From Dryomyza anilis (taxonomy: Eukaryota > Arthropoda > Insecta > Diptera > Dryomyzidae), in NCBI GenBank assembly GCA_951804985.1, contig OX638132.1:90772696-90836695 (forward strand): 64,000 bases of DNA, written 5' to 3'. Of the stretch, positions 1 to 11,074 are shown in pieces (the stretch's first letter is position 1; each line of letters opens with the position of its first letter). The notes beneath the pieces were generated by a model that ran no database searches, had not been told where the DNA came from, and saw only the letters and a list, made by a program, of their open reading frames with translations. Both the position numbers and the translations under genes were made by a program.

Positions 1-720
1 TATCTTTCTCGGATTAGGAGAAATTACGTGTCAAAAATTACCTTTTTTATTCTAATTTCATACATATGTGTCTTTTTTGTAAATTTATACCAAGGACTGC
101 AAGCGATATCGTTCTCTCATTCTCACTAACTTTTTTCTAATCACAATCAATGTGGTAAAAAATGAAAAATGTATCATCGCGATATCGTTCCCGGATTAGG
201 AGAAATTCACTTGGCAAAAATTACCATTTTTCATACATTTGTTCCATTTGTAAATTTATTCCAAGGACTGCAAGCGATATGCTTCGTTCGCACTAACTTT
301 TTTCTAATCTAATCAATGTGATAAAAAATAAAAAAAATATGATCCCGATATCTTTCCCGGCTTAGAAGAAATTACATGGCAAAAAAAAAACAGTTTTATT
401 CTAATTTTTTTGTAAATTTATTTCAAGGACTGCAAACGATATCCTTCGTTCGCACTAACTTTTTTTTAATTACAATCAATGTGGTACAAAATATTACCCT
501 GACATCGTTCCCGGATTAGGAGAAATTACATGGCAAAAATTACCATTTTATTTCCTAATTTCATACATATGTACCTTTTTTGTAAATTTATTTTAAGGAC
601 TGCAAACGATACCCTTCATTAACACAAACTTATTTCAGATCACTACCAATGTGGTCAAAAATAAAAAATAAATCATACCGATATCGGCTCCAGATTTTTA
701 AAAATCACATGTCAAAAATT
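1..720. repeat. Satellite-like tandem array, ~170-bp monomer
   Basis: Four to five diverged monomers are visible, each opening with GATATCGTTCCCGGATTAGG or a variant, at about 1, 181, 347, 501 and 680, so spacing is roughly 182, 166, 154 and 179 bp. Shared blocks are GGAGAAATTACATGGCAAAA, AAGGACTGCAAGCGATATC and CACTAACTTTTTTCTAATCAC. The array enters from the left edge of the window and decays after 720. No coding potential is seen. Confidence 0.8.
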
Positions 721-977
721 TCCTCAAAATTCTCGAAGGTAAATTATTTTTACAAAACTTTTGTGAATCAATAACTATAGCCTGATATTTTTTTATTAAG
801 AAAAAAAAAAAAAATCAACGAAATCTACCGATTTGTTTTGAAGTTATATAATTTTGTTCAAAAAAAGTGCTTTTTTGTTCACCGTGCGACATCTATATTA
901 AATTATGATTAATTGAAAAATTTGACTGAAATTTTTTTTTAAATACCGATATTATATAATTCGATTTTGTAATCAGT

Positions 978-1289
978 AGCCGCGGTAGCTCAGTGGTTAG
1001 TGCGTTGGACTGCGAGCCGAAAGGTCCCCGGTTCAAGCCTGGACTGGGGCTAACAACATCTTTTCATAGAAACATTTTTCTATACCGCGCTACCTCTCGT
1101 CAGTAAATGGCAAACCTACGAGAGTAAAACCATTGCCTATGAAAAAGCTCTCACCCGCCGTTCGGATTCGGCGATAAACTGTAGGTCCCACCACTTTGAG
1201 TACAAATATAACACGCACAGCTCAAAATGGTGAGAGAGCTCGGCCGAAGTTCTACACAGGACTGTAGCGCCAAACTATTATTATTATTA
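978..1289 (+). mobile_element. SINE-1 copy 1, tRNA-derived, full length with TSD
   Basis: The 5' end is tRNA-like, with an A box (TAGCTCAGTGG, 986-996) and a B box (GGTTCAAGCC, 1030-1039), as expected for RNA polymerase III transcription. A unique body follows, ending in GCGCCAAAC and an (ATT)n tail. The element is flanked by the 8-bp direct repeat TAATCAGT (970-977 and 1290-1297), which I read as the target-site duplication. Five other copies in this window share the body. It is not a functional tRNA gene because the sequence continues into the SINE body. Mobilisation would need a partner LINE that is not identified here. Confidence 0.9.
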
Positions 1290-1575
1290 TAATCAGTCAG
1301 ACCTTCATATTAATCATAGGTTATCCTAGATGTTTCGATCGAAAATTAATTCCAGAATATGCGACTATAGTATCCGTACTGTTAGTTTTTGGTAGATTTT
1401 GGATCGAACGGAAAATAAGCATATTTCGACACAAACTTATATTCCAAATTTGATTTGAGTATGGTATAAATATTTAAAGTAGCTACAATTTACAATCATA
1501 CTGAATAGTATCAATAATACCAAACCCAGTATGTCTTTCGTTTCGAAATTGTTACGAAATCAATGCAAGTAGATG

Positions 1576-1900
1576 AAGAAATCACAGGATATCGGGCGTC
1601 AAATTGGACCTAGATTGTAGGTAGATATCGATGCGTTCTGTCGGAGTTTTTTCGACATCGAAATCGGAACGATAACGGTACAAATATTAAAAAGTTCAAA
1701 ATTGCTTCGAGAAATATTGCGATATTGATGTGATAAATATTTTTTAGCTATCGTATCTTGTCAAAGAATTTAAACGTTAGAGAAATTTTAATAATTACAA
1801 TCGATAAAGCATCATTATCGAACGATTTTATCGATATTATTCGAGAAATATTTTAATCATCTAAGGTCTTCGAGACATGGCAGAATGGATAGCTATTGAA
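1576..1900. repeat. Dispersed repeat R1, copy 1
   Basis: This stretch resembles 24083-24395. Shared landmarks in order are GGATATCG, CGTCAAATTGGACC, GTAGGTAGATATCGA, GGAGTTTTTTCGA and CGAGACATGGCAGA. It is rich in TATCGA/TCGATA. No terminal repeats or ORF were found, so the class is unknown. The other copy abuts the end of a palindromic element. Confidence 0.65.
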
Positions 1901-2395
1901 ATAATCGTTTTGTTTACGCAATCATTTTCTCTCAGTGCAGTTTATAAAATAATTATCATTCCAGATAAGTCCAGTCATATTAACAGACAGTTTACTAGTC
2001 TAATGGAATTAATTGAAATAAAGACTTTTCATAAAACTATAATGCCAAGAATTAATTTATATACCCTACACTGAATGACATATGAAAAAGTAGATATATC
2101 TGTTCGTATTTATGACAGCCTGCCTGTTGAAACTCAACCATACCAATACCATACCATATTACAGCAAAATTTCGACTATTGACACACCGTCTTCCAATTG
2201 TCCTATTGACCAAAAGTCCTATTATTACAAAAATTCAAAAATCTTTGTGACCTCTGGAAAATGTTGCCACTTTATGCGTAATCCCAACAAAACAGTACAC
2301 TTTGGTTCTCCTTGTATATATTTTGTTTTTGTGTTTTGTTTGCATGATACTATAAAAATGCTTCATTGTTTTACACATTCTTATTTTAATCAAAC
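1901..2395. other. AT-rich stretch without recognisable features
   Basis: No gene, RNA or recognised repeat was found. A short open frame at 1877-2074 has no recognisable domain, and another frame starting at 2112 runs into the SINE. Confidence 0.5.
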
Positions 2396-2407
2396 AATAC
2401 ATTTAGT

Positions 2408-2927
2408 AGCCGCGGTAGCTCAGTGGTTAGTGCGATGGACTGCGAGCCGAAAGGTCCGCGGGTTCAAGCCTGGACTGGGGCTAACAACATCTTTTCATAG
2501 AAACATTTTTCTATACCGCGCTACCTCTCGGCAGTAAATGGCAAACCTACGAGAGTAAAACCATTGCCTATGAAAAGCTCTCACCCGCCGTTCGGATTCG
2601 GCAATAAACTGTAGGTCCCACCACTTTGAGTACAAGTAAAACACGCACAGCTCAAAATGGTGAGAGAGCTCGGCCTAAGTTCTTATAGGACTGTACACCC
2701 AGAAAAAAATTCCCTCAAATCCCATTAAAGTTGGTCAATAGGACAAATCAATAATTGTATACAATACAATAATAGTATACAAAAAATAAAAATTTTCATA
2801 TAAACTCAATGGCAACGTCATGGTATTTTCTAGTATTTAATGGTATTTTCCGATAAAAATAATAATTTATCCAATTGACTATTTTTAATAGTAAAAAACT
2901 ATTATTTATTAACTATTATTATTAATT
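2408..2927 (+). mobile_element. SINE-1 copy 2, interrupted by a MITE
   Basis: The tRNA-like head and SINE body match the copy at 978. The body is broken after GGACTGTA by a CACYCAG-type MITE, and the (ATT)n-like tail resumes near 2911. An 11-bp perfect direct repeat AATACATTTAG flanks the composite (2396-2406 and 2928-2938), showing that the SINE inserted first and the MITE landed in it later. Part of the SINE 3' end and the MITE right terminus were lost at the junction. Confidence 0.88.
2696..2910. mobile_element. CACYCAG MITE, copy 1 (right end lost)
   Basis: Starts CACCCAGAAAAAAATTCCCT and contains the family core (GGTCAATAGGAC, TAGTATACAAAAAATAAA, TTTTCATATAAACTCAA) seen also at 19677, 21530 and 30287. 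It sits inside a SINE-1 copy. The right terminal inverted repeat is truncated. Confidence 0.8.
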
Positions 2928-2938
2928 AATACATTTAG

Positions 2939-4127
2939 GGTCTTACTTAGGAGCTACATTCGTCAAGAACAATTTATACATGCAAGTAACATGTTTTCCA
3001 CATTCAAACATTTATATGTTAGCTCGAACATGTAAAAATATTCTTTCCCAAACGTAAAAGTGTTTGAATGAAAACAAAAATATGTTTGCCTGTCATTATA
3101 ATACTGTTTATAATGCAATTAAAAAATATGTTTACATTATACTCCAAATATATACATATGTGATGCGTTCTAAATTATGTTTGGGACGCGAAATGTTGGT
3201 TTTAAAACTAGAAATCGTCGTACTGCGTTTTTAATTGAAGCACACCTTCGTTTAATGCAAATACCTCCCGATTTCCAACTACTACTGACATTAAATAATA
3301 ATTACTAATTTATTAATTTCCGCATCACTCAATTAGTGGCAATAGATTATTAAGATTTAATGTTGTGCGCAAACACATATTTGTCAGAATGCAATATATA
3401 CCTACCTACAGTATACACAACAACAAAAACAACAATTATATTATTAAAAGCAGTAATAAAAAAAAATTTGCAATTTTCATTTGCATTTTTTTGTAATCTA
3501 GCAACACCGCAGTGTTTGGCGCGGGTGTTGCCACTTCAGCAAAATATAACACACGACACCGTCTGTATTTGTTTTAAGTTTCACAAGTTGTATCGCTGGA
3601 TAGGCGGGCAGGGCAGTCGATAAGTTGTCTGCCCCCAACTGTTTATTAAAAACGATTAATAAACAAATTATGTCAATTCGCATGTAAACACAAATATTTT
3701 TTTTTTTTGTATTTATTTGAATTTTTTTTTATTTTAATTTTTATATTTTTTATATAACTTTATTTTTAGCTGTCTGGCGCTTAATAAATTTAGTTGTTTA
3801 TTGAATTGCAAATCAAAATAGACGGTGTTGCTATGCAATGAAATGAATTCATTTTACAATCCAAAAGTTATTAGATATGGTAAGTGCTTTAAGAGTATTT
3901 TATTTTGCTAACAATATTATTAATTTATTTAAAGATATCAACATAAGAATGAGGTGTACGGTTCAGTGGAGAAATACTAAACAAATTAATTGATCCTAAT
4001 AAATAATAAATAATCGATTTAACTTAACTACCATGAAAGTAATGTGAAAAACACTTTAAAATGCAATACTTTAATTTATAACGCAGCACATTTTACACTA
4101 AAAGTCTTTCATATACCTCTTCAATTT
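2939..4127. other. AT-rich stretch, no gene recognised
   Basis: No recognised repeat or coding sequence. The block 3490-3640 is less AT-rich than its surroundings and looks single-copy within the window, but the overlapping short frames on both strands show no domain. Confidence 0.5.
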
Positions 4128-5342
4128 GGGCATTTCCAGAAAAACGTCAGCCACGACCAAAAAATTCAAAATGCTTAAATCTTTCAAATAACGATAGATT
4201 TGCAATCTTAAATATGTGCATCTCATAAATTTACGTTACTATATAACTTGTAAATATACCAATTTTTCATGTATTTTGAGTAACCAAATTAAATAATTTG
4301 AAAGACATACAGATACTGTTTTTTCAGACAACCTTAATTAATATTTCTAAAGCTTAAAAATAAGCTTTGAAATTTTGATTTTTGTATAAGGGCGTCCTAT
4401 TGTCACGTACGAAACCAAAAAGATACATTTATTATCATATTAAACGAACAACAGTTTTTAAAGAGTTGAATTCTCTGTTTTTAAAACTGAATTTCTTCGG
4501 CATTTTTAAAAATGTAAACTGTAAACAAAACGAATTGAATTCTGTCACATCCGGAACTTTGAGTAACAAAAGTGTAAAAAAAAAAAATCACAAAATTGTA
4601 AAAAAATTAAAAACTTTAAAAAACATCTGGAAATTCGATTCGAACATCACTTTTCAATATTAATTATTATGATTATTAATTATTAAGTTTGATATAAAAT
4701 TATTTTTAGCAAAAATTCGTAGTTCCAATTTTCTTACAGAACGTCCGGAATTATTCTTAGATTTATTACGAAATTACTATAAAGTTTAGGAATAAAAAGT
4801 ATATATACAAAAATGAAGAAAATTATTTCAGTTATCTATCTAAATAATAAAAAAAAAAAATGTATGCGAAAAGTATTTTTAGAAAAAAAATTGTCCGTTC
4901 GGAACTTTTCTGTGATATATTTATTATGTATAAAGCAAGGATTGAAACCGTAACCGAAACCGTTATACGAAAATCAGAAATAAACCGATATCCAAAACCG
5001 ATATAAACGGTTTCGGTTTTATACCGGTTTAAAACGGTTTTTAAAAAATTATAAAAAGAAACAGAAAAACGTATTTTATTTTATATAGAAGATTTTAAGT
5101 AAAATGTCATTAATTAAAATTTGGAGTTCTCAAAATAAACATTTTTGGTTGAACAAAAATTCACATGTTGTTTTTTGAGAAACGATATTTCCAAAACAAC
5201 GGTATTTGGTCTAAAATTTGTTTTTTTGTTTCATTAATCGAATTAACAACAAAACACCAGCAACTTCAAGCAAAATTTTTACGTTAAAAAATAATTCAAA
5301 TTTTAATAATATTGGTTTTTTATTTATTTTATTAGTAAAATA

Positions 5343-7425
5343 TATAGGGGAGCTTGGGGTAAAGTGGGACAAGTTTTGAAAAGGTCCTTTGAATATTTTT
5401 TAAATTCTTTTAAAGGATATATTCAATAGAATACCATTTATAAGTCTTCTAATGGATTTTTGACTGATGTTTCAAAACAGCTCAATTTCGGACATAAACA
5501 AAACAATGGTAATGCAAGAAAAATGTAAAAAAAGTTATTAACATCTCACTAACTATTTAAGGAAATACGAAAAATGAAGTGCAAGTTCGTCAAGTTTAAA
5601 CATTTCAAGTATTAGGCAGATATTTGTTTACATTAGTGATGATTAAAAATATCATGTTCTTGCATATTGTTCTTGCATTTTTTTTGCAAGAACAAAAGCG
5701 AGAACAAGATCGAGATTTTGCAAGAAAAAGAAAAAGAACAAGTGCAAGACTAAAACTGCAAGAAAAGGAAAACTTTTGCGTTTTTTATGATTTTAATGTA
5801 TTTATTATGTTTTTAAGGTAATAATGATACACAAAAGAATTCATGATATTACTAAATATTAAACAACAAGTAACAATGGAAAGCGTGCAAAATATTTATG
5901 AACGTGAACATTAATGAAGATGTGTGTTTTTTTTTATTTTTGTCGAATTCTAAAGAATATAAGCATCTTAAAATAAGGCCTGTGAAGCACTTTTGAAGCG
6001 GTAAATAGCTTTCAAAGTGCTTCAAAAGTCGCTTCAAAAAGATAAAATAGACAAAACAATGTTTTTTTCTCTTTTCTTCGCTGGGCAAGTTCGTACATCG
6101 ATTGTGCATATGCACATTATTATTTTTGTTTTACTCTTATATATAGTTTTTTTGTTAATTGTAAAATCATGAAGTAATAAAAAATAATATATGAACATTT
6201 TTACAGTGTGATATATTTAGCTGATATATTGTTTTTTGTGTTTTTCTTTTTTCACAAATCCGCTGATTCGTTTGAAAGTGCAACAACAACAAAAATGCGA
6301 ATAAAGCAGCATCCAAGCTTTTGATAGAATTTTTGGCGGGAAATTTTTTGTACATAAAGAGAACTCGTTGTTGTTGCCAACTAGAGAGCTGTACTAGATA
6401 CATACATGTAGTGTGGTGCCATGCGTCTGTCTGTGTCTTGCGTTTGTCCGTTGTTATGCGTCTGTCTGTTGTCATGCGTCTGTTTATTGCCAGTTGTCGT
6501 TGTGAAAGTGTGTGTATACGAATCGTAATCGTTATTTTTATATTCTCTTCTTTCTGTTAGTATTCGCTTTGTAGCGTTTGAGTTTGTACTCGCATGGTGT
6601 TCGCAAAAAAAAATGTTACTCTGCAAGATATTATTTGAGTTCTCTTGACGGTACGTGTAGCATACGGATTTTTTTAATCTGTGACGAAAACAGAAATATG
6701 CCTATACGAAATATTCCTTATATTTATTGTATATGTATATCGTATATCGTCATCAAATACATTTTTATGAAAAACTAAATTTTCGAGTTTGTTGATTAAT
6801 ATTATAAAAAGTAATTGATGTATTTTTAAAGTTGAAATATCAATTGATAGATTTACATTTTCTTATTATGTGGTAAAAAAAATGGAGATCATCGATTAAA
6901 AATTGAGAGACACATAATGATGTTTGTAAAAAATATTTAGCATTTTGAAAACGTATTTGGTGACTTTTCGTTCATTTTATTATGGCCTTGAGATTTTGAA
7001 TTATCTCGTCAACATCACTTGATTTATACAATTATATTTGATTAGTTAATTCTTGTTAAAATATAATTCAAATTTTTATGTTATTGGATTTTTTTTATGT
7101 TAGTAAATTGTTGAAGATATTGAAAATATGGAAAATAAGGAACTTAAATACAATTATTGTTCAACTTTTATTCGTGCTCTTGCAAATGATCATCACTAGT
7201 TTACATATTGCAGTTCACAGAATTGTTGAAATTTAATTTCATTGGCTTTTATGGATGAAAATTGTACAAAATTCTTCTTCTTTGCAATTCAGATCATATC
7301 TCAGGTGACGTCAAAATGTTTTTTTCTTGGCGTAATAAATTAAATAATTCATATAACACAATATTTTTACTAAAATAACAACAAATATTGTTTAAATTAC
7401 GTTTCCCACTTTACCGCAGTATCAT
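5343..7425. mobile_element. GGGGAGC element, copy 1 (right end eroded)
   Basis: Begins TATAGGGGAGCTTGGGGTAA followed by AGTGGGACAAG, and ends in the complementary CCCACTTTACCGCAG near 7410-7425, without the outermost GGGGAGC. The interior near 7230-7330 matches 29870-29960 of the second copy (TTGCAATTCAGATCATATCT against the homologous AAGATCTGAATTGCAG region). The interior has no recognised ORF. It lies inside the hAT-like element. Confidence 0.6.
6416..6485. repeat. Short tandem repeat, TGCGTCTGTCTGT-like
   Basis: Three to four diverged ~20-bp units of GTTGTYATGCGTCTGTCTG. The small ORFs on both strands here follow from this low-complexity sequence. Confidence 0.6.
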
Positions 7426-8091
7426 AATTTGAACATAATTTAGCACCATATATAAATGTAAAATTATTTGAAAAATATGGAAATAAAGAAAATTTATACA
7501 AAAACCGAAATCAAAACCGAAACCGTAACATGGAACCGGTATACCGAAACCGTTTTGTTACAAAAACATAAAACCGAAACCGTAACCAAAACCGAAACGC
7601 GGAAAAAACCGAAACCAAAATCGAAACCGTTATTCGTTTAGGTTTCAATCCTTGGTATAAAGTCTATAAGTCTAGAAACAATGTGTAAATTTAGAAACAA
7701 AGCACATTATATGAGCTATTTTGTAAAAAATTAAAAAAAAATGTTTTTGGACTTTCCATATGAACCTCGATAGTTACTTCCGTTTTTGTCCTGTTCGTAT
7801 CGACCACTATCTTAAATATTTTTTTTGATCTATCATATAGAATTCTTTAATTTTTGCAGAAGTTTAGTCCTATTTAAATTCTACAAGCACATAAAAACCA
7901 GTAAATTCATTAATTTTGCTTCGAGATATTAAATTTTTGAACGTACGAATGTCTCGTCCGTAACCTCTAGAAATGCCCATATGTGATAGGAATCCACGAA
8001 ATGTTTAAAAAATTCTAAACCTTAAATGTGGATATTTTAAAAGCATTCGAACGCCGAAACAATATTTGGCCGAAACAAAAAAAGGCGAAAA

Positions 8092-8416
8092 ATAGCTCGT
8101 CTGGTTAGTGCGTTGGACTACGAGCGAAAAGTCACTGGTGCGTTCGACTACGAGCAGAAAGGTCCGCGGTTCGATCTTCAGCGACTACCAACTAACATCT
8201 ATTTCATAGAAAACATTTTTCTATGCGACGCTACCTCTCGGCAGTAATGGCAAACCTACGATAGTAAAAATTGCCTATGAAAAGCTCACCCGCCGTTCGG
8301 ATTCGGCAATAAACTGTAGGTCCCACCAATTTGAGTACAAATATAACATGCTCAGCTCAAATGATGAGAGAGCTGGGCCGAAGTTCTATGTAGCGCCAAA
8401 CTATTATTATTATTTC
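8092..8416 (+). mobile_element. SINE-1 copy 3, degenerate, duplicated anticodon region
   Basis: The SINE body (CTCACCCGCCGTTCGGATTC to GCGCCAAACTATTATTATT) is clear, but the tRNA-like head is rearranged: the segment GTGCGTTSGACTACGAGC occurs twice in a row (about 8107 and 8139). The B box GGTTCGATCTT is altered. No TSD was found, so this is an older copy. Confidence 0.8.
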
Positions 8417-8475
8417 CAGAGATATCACTGTTTTCTTAGATATATGTAGTTCAATGTTTAAAAAATGGGTGAAAT

Positions 8476-9400
8476 AGTATGGTGGTTCATATTAAAATAT
8501 TTATGACAGAACCTCCGTTAAGGCCTCGTTTGAAAACTAAAAACAAACTATCTTTCGGAAAATTTAAGTATAATTAACATGACCATGTGGCCAATGGTCA
8601 TTATCCTTGAACTTCAAATTGTATGTCCTTATAAAAAATTGAATTCTTTAAAAACATCAAACGAGTTGGGAAAGTTAGGTCACATGAGTAAGTTCGGTCA
8701 CATGGGGCGGATTGTTATAGTCGGTCGCGCCCGACTATGGAATACCCTACACCTTTGGTGGGGATATTAATGTGGGATATTTAATTGCAAACCTTAATTT
8801 TAAAGTTTTTAATTATACTGAATCTCCCCACCCTCTGAATATTATTCATATATCAGAAATTTACGTCTTACATCCCCATAAATTACGCCCATTTTTGGAC
8901 CACATATTTATAGGTGAATTCTAAAAATACCTTTTAAATTTTATAACTATACCTTGAATACTTTTCGAGTTATTAGTTCCGAAAGAGTTATATAAAAGTG
9001 ACTTGTATGGGAGGTGGGCGTGTCCGATGACCGATTTGGCTCATTTTCAAACTCAGTTCCTCAGTTCCTTTTGGCTAAAATATATTGAGACGAAATTTCA
9101 TCGCTTTCTGATCAGTATTTCTCAAGTTATTCTGTATTCGGGCAGCAAGACGGACAGACAGACAGACGGACATGGCTAAACGGACTCGGGTAGTGATGCT
9201 GATCAAGAATATATATACTTTTTCATACCGGACACGCCTCCTAAGGGGCGTTACAATATATGCACAAAGTTAATATACCCTGTACCTCATAGGTGTAGGG
9301 TATAAAAATGTTGTTGATTTATTTTAAATGTTCGAGCCAAATTTACAATATGGTATTTTGAAAGCATCATATTTAAAAATCTCCGTAGGGATCCTGAGAA
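8476..9400. mobile_element. Palindromic element P, left part, split by a mini-me-like insertion
   Basis: 8476-8658 matches the left arm of P (TATGGTGGTTCATATT, ACATGTGGCCxxTGGTCATTATCCTTG, GTCCTTA), and the same arm resumes at about 9309 with GTTGATTTATTTTAAATG and ATGGTATTTTGAAAGCATCA. The two parts join smoothly when compared with 22916-24080, showing that the 650-bp element between them inserted into P. Confidence 0.7.
8659..9308 (+). mobile_element. Mini-me/DINE-like element, family A, copy A1
   Basis: Starts AAACGAGTTGGGAAAGTTAG and ends GTGTAGGGTATAAAAA. Visible parts are a 5' hairpin (ATAGTCGGTCGCGCCCGACTAT), a (GACR)n proto-microsatellite near 9150-9175, the conserved TGATCAAGAATATATATACTT block, and a 3' hairpin pairing TATACCCT with AGGGTATA. 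This layout fits dipteran mini-me/DINE-1 elements, usually treated as non-autonomous Helitron/Helentron relatives. That assignment is from known family structure, not a database match. It has no coding capacity. Confidence 0.75.
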
Positions 9401-10084
9401 GCTAAAAATTCGAATTCGTTGCGAAGATTCGAATTTTTGCTATGTTATGTCGACATGGATAATTTTTATCGTTTAAAAGATTCTCAGTCTATTTAATATA
9501 AAAATATAACAAAAGTACATCTGACAAAAGAAGAAAAATTATTACGGAGATTTGCGTCCAATTTCCAAAAAAAAAAAATTAAAAAAAAAAAAAATGTATT
9601 TTATATATACTAAACCACTGGAGATATTCATTTTATGAATTATGTGTTAATTGTTAGAAAAGTCTCATACAAATACTTTGATTTCATGATAAAATGTACA
9701 ATCTATGTATAAAGTAAAGTGTTCCAAAATGAAAAAATGCATGTTCATGTCTCTGTCTTTAAATCTAAACAAGATATTTTCTCAACTAAGCACATTTTCT
9801 TCAGATCTTAATGTATGCTTTTCATAAACAAAAGAATTTGTAAAATTGGATAACATTTAGATTTAGATAACATTTAGATTTAGATTTTGAAAGGTTTTTC
9901 AAGAAAATAAATTTGAACTTTACTGATTTGTATCTCTATAACCACTAAAGATACAATCTCTAATTTCAAAACTTAAGTTCTCTTAAGAGTTCTCTATACA
10001 AAACTTTTTAAATTTTTGAAATCGGTTAAGGGGTCCGAAAATAATGAATTTTATCCGGTTTAAAAACTTGGAAGTGGTGTGTCT
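9401..10084. other. AT-rich stretch, no gene recognised
   Basis: No coding or RNA feature. A short inverted repeat AAAAATTCGAATTC / GATTCGAATTTTT lies near 9405-9440. Poly-A runs occur around 9570-9595. Confidence 0.45.
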
Positions 10085-10275
10085 ATGTTCCGAATAATTT
10101 CGGCATATTAAGTTTGGACATTTATAATTTCGACATTTTATTTTTCATCATTTTTTTTCGATATTTTTAGGTTTTGGCATTTTTATTTTCTACATTTTTG
10201 TCTTCTGTATTTTGAGTTTCGATGTATGTAATGTCTCTTTCTTCTAATTTGTTTGCACCAAATTTTTCGTATTGC
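10085..10275. repeat. Degenerate TTTCGACATTTT short-period repeat
   Basis: About ten irregular units of TTTCGRCATTTT (period ~15-20 bp). It resembles the right-end array of the element at 20533-21510 and may be a terminal relic of that family. Confidence 0.5.
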
Positions 10276-10327
10276 CGAAAATATGCGTATGGATAACAGA
10301 CTATCAGAAACTAAAGGACTGATCACT

Positions 10328-11074
10328 CCCCAAGTAACCACGGCTGGACTATTGCCACAAACTTTTGTGGGAAATGTGTAGCTTTTAAGTTACCTCTAAC
10401 ACCAGTGTTGCAAACTAGTATTTTTTAATTGCAAAGCGGTGGCTAAGAACATGTGTGGAACATACGCAATAATATGTCACAATGCTGTGATATATAAATC
10501 ATACATTCTGATAATGGAACATAAATTTAGTTCCAAAGCGGTGGCTATGAACATGTGTGGGACAATGCAATAATATGTCACAATGCTGTGGTATATAAGT
10601 CATACATTCTGATAATGGAACATATACGATAATGGGCGGACTTTGTTGTTATGACGTGGCAAAATAGTGGCAAATTAAAAAATGTATTATGTTCCATATA
10701 TGTTGCATGTATATACCTATTAGGAACATGTTTATTAATAATATAGCTAATTAACATTGAAATGGTATAAATGTATATTATTATACACAAAATATTTATT
10801 ATGTCCACTACATATATTGGATTGTAAAAAAGGACAGTCGGAATAGTCAAATTTTAGAAATTAAAAAAAGTTCCACATTTAAAATTATTGTTCAAGTTCC
10901 AAATAGGTGAACCGACACTTTAATGGAACGAAATTTGTGGCAACTAAGCCTCGTTTCGGGGCTTTTTAACTGGCAATTGGGTGGCAAATATGTATATTTC
11001 GCATAATTTGGAACAAACACGTTAATGGCGATTGTGTGGCTACCACTTAAGTTGCCACAAAGTGGTTACTTGGG
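10328..11074. mobile_element. Non-autonomous TIR element with subterminal GTGGC motifs
   Basis: Ends are CCCAAGTAACCAC and the exact complement GTGGTTACTTGGG. Inside both ends are repeated GCCACA/TGTGGC motifs. No target duplication could be read with confidence, and no transposase ORF exists. Structure suggests a MITE-like DNA transposon of unassigned superfamily. Confidence 0.7.
10436..10622. repeat. Internal ~105-bp tandem duplication
   Basis: Two adjacent units share GCGGTGGCTAWGAACATGTG, AATAATATGTCACAATGCTG and CATACATTCTGATAATGGAA, beginning near 10436 and 10541. They lie inside the TIR element 10328-11074. Confidence 0.8.

Larger units (their letters stand above)
4936..7654. mobile_element. 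hAT-like element, 2719 bp, 8-bp TSD, no intact transposase
   Basis: Terminal inverted repeats CAAGGATTGAAACC and GGTTTCAATCCTTG are flanked by a perfect 8-bp direct repeat GTATAAAG (4928-4935 and 7655-7662). An 8-bp TSD with TIRs starting CA is typical of the hAT superfamily. Both subterminal regions (4940-5050 and 7500-7640) carry dense AACCGAAACCG motifs in mirrored orientation, resembling transposase-binding subterminal repeats. No recognisable transposase was found; much of the interior is another inserted repeat (5343-7425). A related terminal fragment lies at 51990-52125. Confidence 0.75.
4128..7983. mobile_element. TIR element E1, copy 1, split by a hAT-like insertion
   Basis: The left end GGGCATTTCCAGAAAAACGT is mirrored by AGAAATGCCC near 7970-7978. 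The outer 4128-4927 and 7663-7983 segments share CGTCCGGAA/GTCCGTTC-type motifs and blocks such as TTGCAGAAGTTTAGTCCTAT with a second copy, in opposite orientation, at 50985-51875. Without the nested insertion the element would be about 1.1 kb. I see no transposase ORF, so it appears non-autonomous. The superfamily is unknown. Confidence 0.65.

Noticed and set aside
978..1050. tRNA-like sequence with A and B boxes (also at 2408, 25240-25305, 34210-34285, 16085-16140 and 42075-42135)
   Set aside because: Each continues into a SINE body with a tail, and two to three copies show TSDs, so these are SINE heads, not tRNA genes.
2112..2537. 141-codon plus-strand frame
   Set aside because: Its second half is the SINE-1 head and body; the first half is AT-rich and without a domain.
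3501..3842. Inverted pair GCAACACCG / CGGTGTTGC 330 bp apart
   Set aside because: Only nine bases with no flanking complementarity or second copy; could be chance.
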